This document shows positions 1 to 6,521 of a DNA stretch of 12,117 nucleotides, piece by piece; the stretch's first letter is position 1, and every line of letters begins with the position of its first letter. A program made the position numbers and the translations under genes. The notes below the pieces were generated by a model. That model did no database searches. It worked only from the letters and a program-made list of their open reading frames with translations, and was not told the DNA's origin. The stretch is from NCBI GenBank assembly GCA_903889815.1, contig CAISYX010000330.1, positions 1 through 12,117 on the forward strand. Reading direction: 5' to 3'. The stretch is from an uncultured Gammaproteobacteria bacterium. GTDB lineage: Bacteria; Pseudomonadota; Gammaproteobacteria; Pseudomonadales; Pseudohongiellaceae.

Positions 1-1086
1 ACGATCGACGGTCACGCCCTCGCCCATGGAGCCATAGCCACCCATGCCCGAAGCGCGCTCGGAGACGTGCTCGGGCACGAAGTACAGCACTTCGCCGGTA
101 CGCGCATTGCCCACCCGCAGACCCTTGCGCCAGCCCGGGTTGTAGTCCGGATCGGACTCGGAGTCGATGGCGTAAAGCATGTCATTGTAGTCCATGAACC
201 GTCCGCTGATACGGCTGAACTGGTACCAGGTGTCCAGATGCGTGCCCTGCTGATCAAATATCTGGATGCGGCGGTTGCCGCGGTCGGCCACGAACAGCCG
301 GCCCTGGGAGTCCATCGCCAGCGAGTGTGGCGAACGCATCTGGCCATCCTCGAAGCCCCATTCGCCGAAGCTCATCAGGAAGGTGCCGTCGGGCGCGAAC
401 TTGGACACCCGGCTCTTCGAGTCAGGGCCAGGCGCGTCCTGGAACTGGGCGCCGTGGGTTTCGGCCACGAAGATGCTGCCATCGGGTGCCACCAGCACGT
501 CATTGGGCTCGGTGAAATGGGTGGGCGGGTCGCCAAGCTCGCCGGGGGTGCCCAGCGTCAGCAACAGCTCACCTGTCGGGCTGAACTTGAGGACGGTATT
601 GCCCTTGCCGGCGGCACCGGGATTGGCTTCCAGTTCGCGGGCATTAGCGGCACGGGCGTCGACGACCCAGACATTGCCTTCTTGATCCACGTCCATGCCA
701 TGGGGCCACAGAATCAGACCAGCACCGAAACTGGCCACGACGTTGCCATCCGGGTCGAGCTTGACGATTGGGTCCACGTCAGAGCCTGCGCAGGAGTTGG
801 CGCCGCAGCGATCACCGATCCACACGTGACGGCCATCGACGTCGATATTGATGGCGCTGACCGAGCCCCAGGTGCGGCCGGCAGGAGGATTGCTCCAGTT
901 GCGCACGGTCTCGTAGGGATTGGGCAGGTTGTTGACGGGCGGCACAGCGGCATGCTCGGCAGGGCCGGCGGCGCCTCCCTGCGCCAGTGCCAGCGACGAC
1001 AGGCTGGCAAGGATTGCGCTGGCAAGTGCCACGCGCAGGAATTGACGGGGCTGTTGGCGGGAGGTGCCGAGGGACTTCTTGAACAT
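1..1086 (-). CDS. Exported NHL-repeat beta-propeller, peptidyl-alpha-hydroxyglycine alpha-amidating lyase (PAL)-like, partial
   Basis: The 362 codons visible start at an ATG preceded by a good ribosome site (GGAGAG, 6 nt upstream) and run off the window edge, so the C-terminus is missing. Residues 1-35 look like a Sec signal peptide (KK/RR-rich start, hydrophobic 18-34, ALA before Gln36), predicting a periplasmic or secreted protein. The rest carries repeated NHL blade motifs: KLDPDGNVVASFG (109-121), KFSPTGELLLTLG (167-179), KFAPDGTFLMSFG (229-241), and RLFVADRGNRRIQIFD (263-278). Histidines in WPHGMDV (127-133) and SPHSLAMD (252-259) sit where PAL-type propellers place metal ligands. Eukaryotic PAL cleaves peptidyl-alpha-hydroxyglycine; bacterial members mostly have no proven substrate and no PHM partner is seen here, so the enzyme activity is inference. 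The family assignment is firm, the substrate unknown. It lies 157 bp downstream of the methyltransferase gene and probably has its own promoter. Confidence 0.85.
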   Translation of the reverse strand, partial: MFKKSLGTSRQQPRQFLRVALASAILASLSSLALAQGGAAGPAEHAAVPPVNNLPNPYETVRNWSNPPAGRTWGSVSAINIDVDGRHVWIGDRCGANSCAGSDVDPIVKLDPDGNVVASFGAGLILWPHGMDVDQEGNVWVVDARAANARELEANPGAAGKGNTVLKFSPTGELLLTLGTPGELGDPPTHFTEPNDVLVAPDGSIFVAETHGAQFQDAPGPDSKSRVSKFAPDGTFLMSFGEWGFEDGQMRSPHSLAMDSQGRLFVADRGNRRIQIFDQQGTHLDTWYQFSRISGRFMDYNDMLYAIDSESDPDYNPGWRKGLRVGNARTGEVLYFVPEHVSERASGMGGYGSMGEGVTVDR

Positions 1087-1170
1087 CTTCTTCTCTCCAG
1101 TCGGGTAAATGGGGGAGGTGCAAAACCAGGTCTGACTCGCGTTCGGGCTGGGTCTGAAATGGTGCTGCCG

Positions 1171-1199
1171 AACATGAACGCTCGCTCACAGAATGTCAA
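1171..1199 (-). promoter_or_regulatory. Possible sigma70 promoter for the PAL-like gene
   Basis: Read on the minus strand, a perfect -35 TTGACA (1199-1194) is followed after 17 nt by CATGTT (1176-1171), which matches the -10 consensus at only three of six positions. It lies in the 157 bp gap between the methyltransferase stop and the start of the PAL-like gene and would give a leader of about 80 nt. The -35 is strong and the -10 poor, so this is a candidate only. Confidence 0.3.
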
Positions 1200-1243
1200 C
1201 GCACACAAAGCCCGGCACTGGCCTTCATCGAAGGTTTGCAGGC

Positions 1244-1996
1244 TCAGCGCTCAGCGACGGGCCGGCTCAGTTCATAGGCACACATGTTGACGACTGCGGC
1301 GAGGTTGAGCGATTCAATCGCCCCGCTGCCCGGAATCATGAACGCCCGAGCACCCAGTGCGGCGGTCTGCACACGGGGCACGCCCCGCGCCTCATTGCCG
1401 AAGATCAGGCAGGTGCTGTCGCGGAAGGCCGGCGTGGCAAGGGCGTCGCCCTGCATGTCCAGACACGCCAGATGCGCGTAGTTCTGTGGCAGTGATTCCA
1501 GCGGCACATCCTGCTCGATCGGCACATGGAACAGGGCTCCCATGCTGGCCCGCACGGTTTTGGGATTGAACGGGTCGACTGAGTTGGGCCCCAGCAGCGC
1601 GCGCAAGCCACCAAACCACGCCAGGGTGCGCAAAATGGTGCCCAGATTGCCGGGGTCCTGGATTTCGTGCAGGTAGATGGCCCGTTCGCCTGCCGGCCGC
1701 AACGCCCAGCCCTGCTGCACAGCCGCCTGGGGAATCAGCGCCACGATGCCCTGGGGCGTGTGGGTGTCGCAGATCTGGCTCATCTGCTTCGCGGTGATCA
1801 GGTGTTTGCGCAGGGGCGATTCCCACTGCGCGAAAGCCGGTGTCACATACAACTCGCTGGCCCGCAGGGGCGCCTTGTGCAGGGCTGCCTTCTGCAACTC
1901 CAGCACCAGATGCTCTCCCTCGGCTATGAAATAGCCGAATTCGTTGCGGTATTTCTTCTGCTGCAGTTTCTTGACGTCGTCGAGACTCAGGCTCAT
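1244..1996 (-). CDS. TrmH/SpoU-family RNA 2'-O-ribose methyltransferase
   Basis: This 250-residue SPOUT-class enzyme should transfer a methyl group from S-adenosylmethionine to a ribose 2'-OH in tRNA or rRNA. The N-terminal ~95 residues resemble the SpoU substrate-binding domain (FIAEGEHLVLE, 23-33). The C-terminal half holds the three knot motifs: motif 1 DPGNLGTILRT (114-124, Asn117 and Arg123), motif 2 IFGNEARGV (198-206, Asn201-Glu202) and motif 3 IPGSGAIESLNLAAVV (221-236, Ser229, Asn231). The length is usual for the family. Its ATG overlaps the stop of the FAD-dehydrogenase gene (ATGA, 1993-1996), implying translational coupling. Subfamily (RlmB-like, TsnR-like or other) cannot be settled, so the target nucleotide is unknown and no gene symbol is given. 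Confidence 0.9.
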   Translation of the reverse strand: MSLSLDDVKKLQQKKYRNEFGYFIAEGEHLVLELQKAALHKAPLRASELYVTPAFAQWESPLRKHLITAKQMSQICDTHTPQGIVALIPQAAVQQGWALRPAGERAIYLHEIQDPGNLGTILRTLAWFGGLRALLGPNSVDPFNPKTVRASMGALFHVPIEQDVPLESLPQNYAHLACLDMQGDALATPAFRDSTCLIFGNEARGVPRVQTAALGARAFMIPGSGAIESLNLAAVVNMCAYELSRPVAER

Positions 1997-3624
1997 CGCG
2001 TGCCCTCTTGTGAATTGTCTGCCAGCATCGCCAGCGCCAGTGCCTCGGCCACCTTGATGCCATCGACGCCGGCCGAGAGAATGCCGCCAGCGTAACCCGC
2101 CCCCTCACCTGCCGGGTACAGGCCACGGGTGTTGAGGCTTTGCAGGGAGTCATTGTCGCGGGTAATGCGCAATGGCGACGACGTGCGCGTCTCGATGCCG
2201 GTAAGCACCGCGTCGTCGCGATCAAAGCCGTGAATCTGCTTGCCGAACACCGGCAGCGCCTCGCGGATCGCATCAATGGCATAGGCCGGCAGTGCACTGG
2301 CGAGATCGCCCAGTCGCACGCCCGGCTGGTAGGAGGGCTGCACCTTGCCAAGGACACGGGAAGGCGTGCGCCGCAGAAAGTCGCCCACCAGTTGCCCCGG
2401 TGCGCAATAGTCCTCACCGCCCAGCGCAAAGGCGTGTTCTTCCAGACGCTCCTGCAGCTCGACGCCCGCCAGGGGCCCGCCGGGGAAATCCTCCTCGGGG
2501 CTGATACCCACCACGATGCCGGCATTGGCATTGCGCTCGTTGCGCGAATACTGGCTCATGCCGTTGGTGACGACGCGACCGGCTTCCGAGGTGGCCGCCA
2601 CGACCGTCCCGCCCGGACACATGCAGAAGCTGTAGACGGCCCTGCCATTGCGGGCATGGTGCACGAGCTTGTAGTCGGCTGCTCCCAGATCAGGATGCCC
2701 CGCGTACTTGCCAAGCCTGGCCTTGTCGATGAGGGATTGCGGGTGTTCGATGCGAAAGCCGATGGCGAAGGGCTTGGGCTCGAGAAACACGCCGCGGCGG
2801 TGCAGCATGCGGAAGGTGTCCCTGGAGCTGTGCCCCAGCGCCAGCACCACGTAACGACTGTGCAGCGTTTCTCCGCTGGTGAGCGTCACCCCCGCCACCC
2901 GGCCATTGTCCAGCAGCAGGTCTTCGACACGGCTCTCGAACCGCACTTCGCCCCCCAGCGCGATGATCTCTTCGCGCATCGCGGCCACCACCCCCGTTAG
3001 ACGAAAGGTGCCGATGTGGGGCTTGCTGACAAAAAGGATTTCCCGGGGCGCCCCTGCCTTGACGAATTCGTGCATGACCTTGCGGCCATAGAATTTCGGG
3101 TCCTTGATCTGACTGTACAGTTTGCCGTCCGAGAACAGACCTGCCCCGCCCTCGCCGAACTGCACATTGGACTCAGGAGTCAGCGTGTTCTTGCGCCACA
3201 GGGCCCAGGTGTCCTTGGTCCTTTGGCGAACGTCCCTGCCGCGTTCCAGCACAATGGGACGAAACCCCATCTGCGCCAGCAGCAATGCGGCAAACAAGCC
3301 GCAGGGACCGAAACCGATGATCAACGGACGCTCCAGCAAGCCCTGCGGCGCCTGCGCAACCGGATAGTAGGCCGTGTCGGGCGCGCGTCCCACATGGCGG
3401 TCGCCGGCCAGCCGGGTGAGCACTGCGTCCTCGTCGCGCACCGCGACGTCCAGAATGTAGACAAAGCAGATTTCGCTGTTCTTCTTGCGCGCGTCGTAGC
3501 TGCGCTTGAAGACGCTGAGGTCCAGCAGGTCCGGGGCAGCAATGCCGAGACGCGTCAGAATGGCTGCGCGCAGGGTGTCGGGAGAATGGCCGAGTGGAAG
3601 AGCGAGTTCGGTGATGCGGATCAT
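1993..3624 (-). CDS. FAD-dependent dehydrogenase, COG2509 type
   Basis: This is a 543-residue predicted cytoplasmic flavoprotein of the widespread COG2509 family, whose substrate is not known. Residues 1-95 form the family's N-terminal domain (MIRITELALPL; KRSYDARKKNSEICFVY around 40-56). A Rossmann FAD-binding motif follows: IIGFGPCG (102-109) with the ribose-binding Glu at LERG (126-129). Further family signatures are QFGEGGAGLFSDGKLY (155-170), the second nucleotide-contact motif ALGHSSRD (262-269), SFCMCPGG (332-339) and the C-terminal FAD-contact motif PAGEGAGYAGG (504-514). The reading frame stays open 37 codons further upstream, but that extension is low-complexity and unlike the family; the chosen ATG gives the normal N-terminus. 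The Shine-Dalgarno is weak (AGG about 10 nt upstream). It is the first gene of a two-gene unit with the RNA methyltransferase, sharing an ATGA overlap. Confidence 0.9.
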   Translation of the reverse strand: MIRITELALPLGHSPDTLRAAILTRLGIAAPDLLDLSVFKRSYDARKKNSEICFVYILDVAVRDEDAVLTRLAGDRHVGRAPDTAYYPVAQAPQGLLERPLIIGFGPCGLFAALLLAQMGFRPIVLERGRDVRQRTKDTWALWRKNTLTPESNVQFGEGGAGLFSDGKLYSQIKDPKFYGRKVMHEFVKAGAPREILFVSKPHIGTFRLTGVVAAMREEIIALGGEVRFESRVEDLLLDNGRVAGVTLTSGETLHSRYVVLALGHSSRDTFRMLHRRGVFLEPKPFAIGFRIEHPQSLIDKARLGKYAGHPDLGAADYKLVHHARNGRAVYSFCMCPGGTVVAATSEAGRVVTNGMSQYSRNERNANAGIVVGISPEEDFPGGPLAGVELQERLEEHAFALGGEDYCAPGQLVGDFLRRTPSRVLGKVQPSYQPGVRLGDLASALPAYAIDAIREALPVFGKQIHGFDRDDAVLTGIETRTSSPLRITRDNDSLQSLNTRGLYPAGEGAGYAGGILSAGVDGIKVAEALALAMLADNSQEGTR

Positions 3625-3666
3625 GGCAGGGACCTGGCCGGTGACACCGGCAGAGGAGAGTGTAGG

Positions 3667-3681
3667 CCCGCATTGTACACA
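3667..3681 (-). promoter_or_regulatory. Putative -10 region of the FAD-dehydrogenase operon
   Basis: On the minus strand the 15-mer TGTGTACAATGCGGG contains TACAAT (3677-3672), a five-of-six match to the -10 consensus. Transcription would start near 3665, giving a leader of about 40 nt before the ATG at 3624. No good -35 lies 16-18 nt upstream, but nearly the same 15-mer occurs ahead of the DUF547 gene (10896-10882), which raises confidence. Confidence 0.4.
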
Positions 3682-3718
3682 CGAAGCGCAAGGCCACGCA
3701 CGGCAGGATGCGTGACGC

Positions 3719-3748
3719 TTGCCTGCGAGCGCCAAGGCACACTAGAAT
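3719..3748 (+). promoter_or_regulatory. Putative sigma70 promoter for the response regulator-diguanylate cyclase unit
   Basis: TTGCCT (3719-3724, four of six) and TAGAAT (3743-3748, five of six) are separated by 18 nt in an AT-richer part of the divergent intergenic region 3625-3834. Transcription would begin near 3755, about 80 nt before the ATG at 3835. No operator palindrome was recognised in the region. Confidence 0.4.
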
Positions 3749-3834
3749 TGCTTGAAAATACTCCATTATTGCCAAGTCGCAGGAATACCGGCATCTCAAT
3801 CTCTCACGTCCCGCCGAGCGCGCTGAAGCGCATC

Positions 3835-4200
3835 ATGCATGTTGATGACGATGACGCCATCCGCGCCGTTACGCAGGTCGCTTTGGAGCGTGTGGGCGAT
3901 TTTACCCTGCTGAGCTGCAGCAGCGGCGCAGAGGCTTTGCAATGTGCAGAACACTTTGCACCGCAAATGATCCTTCTGGATGTCATGATGCCGGAGCTGG
4001 ACGGGCCAACAACGCTGGAGCATCTCAAGCAGGAGACGGATCTCGGCAATGTGTTGGTAGTCTTCATGACCGCCAAGGTGCAGGAGCGGGAGATCGCGCG
4101 GTATCGCGCTCTCGGCGCCTGCGACGTGATAATCAAGCCATTTGACCCGATGACTCTGTCGGAACGATTGCACAGCATCTGGATTCAGCACAATGTCTAG
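3835..4200 (+). CDS. Stand-alone response regulator (single REC domain)
   Basis: The product, 121 residues from this ATG, is a CheY-like receiver domain with no output domain. The acidic pocket is in HVDDDD (2-7), the phosphoacceptor is Asp49 in ILLDVMMPELDG (46-57), the switch Thr is 79 in VVFMTA and the conserved Lys is 101 in IIKPFDP. The start is uncertain: strand beta-1 (KRIMHVDD) begins four residues before this Met, there is no clear Shine-Dalgarno, and the nearest in-frame upstream alternative is a TTG at 3769 (22 extra residues). The true N-terminus may therefore be longer. The stop overlaps by 8 nt the start of the HPt/REC/GGDEF gene, so the two are almost certainly co-translated. 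A phosphate-shuttle or regulatory partner for that cyclase is the natural inference. No cognate kinase lies in the window. Confidence 0.85.
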   Translation: MHVDDDDAIRAVTQVALERVGDFTLLSCSSGAEALQCAEHFAPQMILLDVMMPELDGPTTLEHLKQETDLGNVLVVFMTAKVQEREIARYRALGACDVIIKPFDPMTLSERLHSIWIQHNV

Positions 4201-5857
4201 CAACATCGATACCCTGCAGCAGGAATTGGCTGATCTGCGCCTGCAGCATCACGAGAATCTGAGCGGCGAAATCTCGGCACTGCTGCAGCGCAGCACCCAG
4301 CCAGACCTGGAAAGCCTTGAACAATCTCTCCTGACCCAGCTGCGGGATACCGCACATCGCCTGGCTGGCTCCGCACTGACCTTCGTCTATGAACAGACAG
4401 GCCTGGCACTGCGAGCGTTTGAGGCCACTCTTGACAACGCACTCGCAGGCCAGATGCGCAGTGCCGAGCGCATCCGCAAGGCGCTGAAACAGGTGCAGAA
4501 TGCAGCCACGATGGCTGGCGATGTGCCCGCAGCGCCTGGACAGGAAAAAGGCGTGGAGACCGTCACCGGCGACGATGGCGCTGCGCGCCGCCCGGAGGAC
4601 CTGCATCTCTACGTGCTGGAGGACGACCCTTCCACCAGCGACTTGCTCAAATTGGGTCTGGCCAGCTTCGGCTACCGGGTGACCACTTTCGTCGATGTCA
4701 AGCTGCTCACCGTCGCCGCGCTGACTGATCATCCGGACGGCCTGATCATCGACACCGAATACAGTTCCTTTTCCGACCCGAATCTCGCGGCGGCCGCCAA
4801 TGCGATGCAAGAAACCGGCATGGATGCGATTCCCATCCTGGTGGTCAGCGACAACTCCGGATTCGTGGAAAAACTGCACGCCGCACGCCACGGAGTGGTC
4901 GCCTTTCTGAACAAACCCATCAGAATTCCCGCTCTGGAATCGAGCCTCGAAGGCGTAATGCGACACCAGACGCGCTCGCCCTATCGCGTGCTGCTGATTG
5001 ATGACGACGTGTTCTCCATGGAGCATCATCGCATAATGCTGGAATCCTGGGGCATCGCGGCCAAGTGCGTGACCAATCCCGTTGATGTCCTGACCGGGAT
5101 TGACGAATTCAAACCCGACCTGCTGGTGATCGACCTGAACATGCCCCAGTGCAGTGGCATCGAGCTGGCAAAGGTCATTCGCTTCCACAAGCAGTGGATT
5201 CACATTCCCATCATCTTTCTGTCGGGCGAGCTCGATGCCAGCCGCCAGATGATCGCCCTGAAAACGGGAGGCGACGAGTTCATCACCAAACCAGTGGTGG
5301 AGCGTCCCTTCGTGTCCTTGATTCTAATGCGCGCCAAACGGGCTAGACAGCTGGCGGAGCTGATGATCCGCGACAGTCTGACAGGCCTGTTGAAGCACAC
5401 CGAGATCAAGGACCGCCTCAGCCATGAGCTGGCCCGTGCGCGTCGCAACAAGAACACCGTCAGCGTGGCCATGCTGGACATCGACAAGTTCAAGCGCATC
5501 AACGACACCTACGGACACCCTGTCGGTGATACCGTCATCACCACCCTCGCGCACCTGTTGCGCCGCGCCTTGCGCACCACGGACATCGTCGGTCGCTATG
5601 GCGGCGAGGAGTATTTGGTGGTGATGCCCGATTCCGATGAGGCCAATGCCGTGCGCAAACTCGACCAGCTGCGCCGGGAATTCGAGGCCATCTGCTTTAA
5701 CCACAAGGACCTGGAATTCCACTGCAGCTTCAGCGGAGGCGTCAGTGACTCGGACAGTACCGGCAACATCGACCTGCTGATTGAAAAGGCAGACATGGCG
5801 CTTTATCGCGCCAAGGCCCAGGGTCGCAACCAGATACTCGGCGCCTTCTCGGAATGA
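4193..5857 (+). CDS. HPt-like/REC/REC/GGDEF diguanylate cyclase
   Basis: This 554-residue cytoplasmic protein makes c-di-GMP from two GTP. Residues ~1-105 are helical with an HPt-like motif AHRLAGSALTF (54-64), His55 being the possible phosphotransfer residue. REC1 (~137-255) has Asp144/145, acceptor-position Asp187, Ser219 and Lys241, but lacks the MPxxxG loop after Asp187. REC2 (~264-382) is canonical: Asp270-272, Asp314 in VIDLNMPQCSG, Ser344, and Lys366 in ITKP. The GGDEF domain (~393-554) starts with DSLTGL, has metal-binding Asp429 in MLDIDKFKRIN, active site GGEEY (470-474) and the inhibitory I-site RTTD (461-464) at the proper spacing, so it should be active and product-inhibited. There is no membrane segment. 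It overlaps the upstream response regulator by 8 nt and lacks a strong ribosome site, which supports coupling. The layout resembles Caulobacter PleD with an added HPt, but with the divergent receiver first. The activating kinase is unknown. Confidence 0.93.
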   Translation: MSSNIDTLQQELADLRLQHHENLSGEISALLQRSTQPDLESLEQSLLTQLRDTAHRLAGSALTFVYEQTGLALRAFEATLDNALAGQMRSAERIRKALKQVQNAATMAGDVPAAPGQEKGVETVTGDDGAARRPEDLHLYVLEDDPSTSDLLKLGLASFGYRVTTFVDVKLLTVAALTDHPDGLIIDTEYSSFSDPNLAAAANAMQETGMDAIPILVVSDNSGFVEKLHAARHGVVAFLNKPIRIPALESSLEGVMRHQTRSPYRVLLIDDDVFSMEHHRIMLESWGIAAKCVTNPVDVLTGIDEFKPDLLVIDLNMPQCSGIELAKVIRFHKQWIHIPIIFLSGELDASRQMIALKTGGDEFITKPVVERPFVSLILMRAKRARQLAELMIRDSLTGLLKHTEIKDRLSHELARARRNKNTVSVAMLDIDKFKRINDTYGHPVGDTVITTLAHLLRRALRTTDIVGRYGGEEYLVVMPDSDEANAVRKLDQLRREFEAICFNHKDLEFHCSFSGGVSDSDSTGNIDLLIEKADMALYRAKAQGRNQILGAFSE

Positions 5858-5897
5858 GCCCCCTGCCGTCCGCGACCAGACAGGAGCTCTAAGTCCG

Positions 5898-6521
5898 ATG
5901 GCGAGATCCAAGAGCAGCCATCGCTGGATGGAAGAGCACGTCAACGATCCGTGGGTGAAGAAGGCTCAGGTGGACGGCTATCGTTCTCGCGCCAGTTACA
6001 AGCTGCTGGAACTGATCGAGAAGGACAAGCTGGTGCGTCCCGGCATGATCGTGCTTGACCTCGGGTCAACGCCCGGGGGCTGGTCCCAGGTGGTCGCCCC
6101 CCTGCTGGGCAGCAAGGGCCGCCTGATCGCCTCCGACATCCTGCCCATGGAGCCGATTCCCCATGTCGATTTCATCCTCGGGGACTTTACCGAACAGACT
6201 GTTTTCGATCAGATCAGCACCGCACTGAATGGCGCCGGCGTGGATCTGGTCATGTCCGACATGGCACCCAACATCAGCGGCGTGGACGCCGCCGACCAGG
6301 CCTCGTCCATGTATCTGGTGGAGCTGGCCCTGGACATGGCCGTGCAGGTCCTCAAGCCCGGCGGCAATTTCGTCACCAAGGTATTCCACGGTGAAGGCTA
6401 TGAAGAGTATCTGAAGGCCCTGCGCGCGCACTTCGAGAAAGTGCTGGTGCGCAAGCCCGACGCCTCGCGCCCGCGCTCACGCGAAGTCTATGTCCTGGGC
6501 AAGGCGCGTCACCATGCCTGA
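5898..6521 (+). CDS. rlmE: 23S rRNA (uridine-2552-2'-O)-methyltransferase RlmE (FtsJ/RrmJ)
   Basis: RlmE methylates the ribose of U2552 in the A-loop of 23S rRNA during late 50S assembly, using S-adenosylmethionine. The 207 residues match the usual ~209. The catalytic tetrad is complete: Lys35 (ASYKL), Asp121 (MSDMAPN), Lys161 (FVTKVF) and Glu196 (RSREVY), each exactly three below the E. coli numbers 38/124/164/199. The S-adenosylmethionine loop reads DLGSTPGGWSQ (54-64), where E. coli has DLGAAPGGWSQ; this is a mild variant. The ATG was chosen because it gives the standard N-terminus (SHRWMEEHVNDPWVKKA, 7-23) and has AGGAG about 11 nt upstream; the open frame extends further up into the cyclase gene without family similarity. 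The gene lies 40 bp after the cyclase and overlaps the permease gene by 8 nt. The usual neighbour ftsH is absent here. Confidence 0.96.
   Translation: MARSKSSHRWMEEHVNDPWVKKAQVDGYRSRASYKLLELIEKDKLVRPGMIVLDLGSTPGGWSQVVAPLLGSKGRLIASDILPMEPIPHVDFILGDFTEQTVFDQISTALNGAGVDLVMSDMAPNISGVDAADQASSMYLVELALDMAVQVLKPGGNFVTKVFHGEGYEEYLKALRAHFEKVLVRKPDASRPRSREVYVLGKARHHA

Noticed and set aside
1222..1234. CCTTC-ATC-GAAGG hairpin just after the methyltransferase stop as a terminator
   Set aside because: The stem is only 5 bp and no T-tract follows in the direction of transcription.
67..1290. 407-codon plus-strand open frame
   Set aside because: It is antisense to the PAL-like propeller and the end of the methyltransferase gene, with no family features and no ribosome site.
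4133..5203. Long minus-strand open frame opposite the cyclase gene
   Set aside because: It is wholly antisense to strongly supported HPt/REC domains, has no recognisable domain, and its composition is that expected of a shadow frame in GC-rich DNA.
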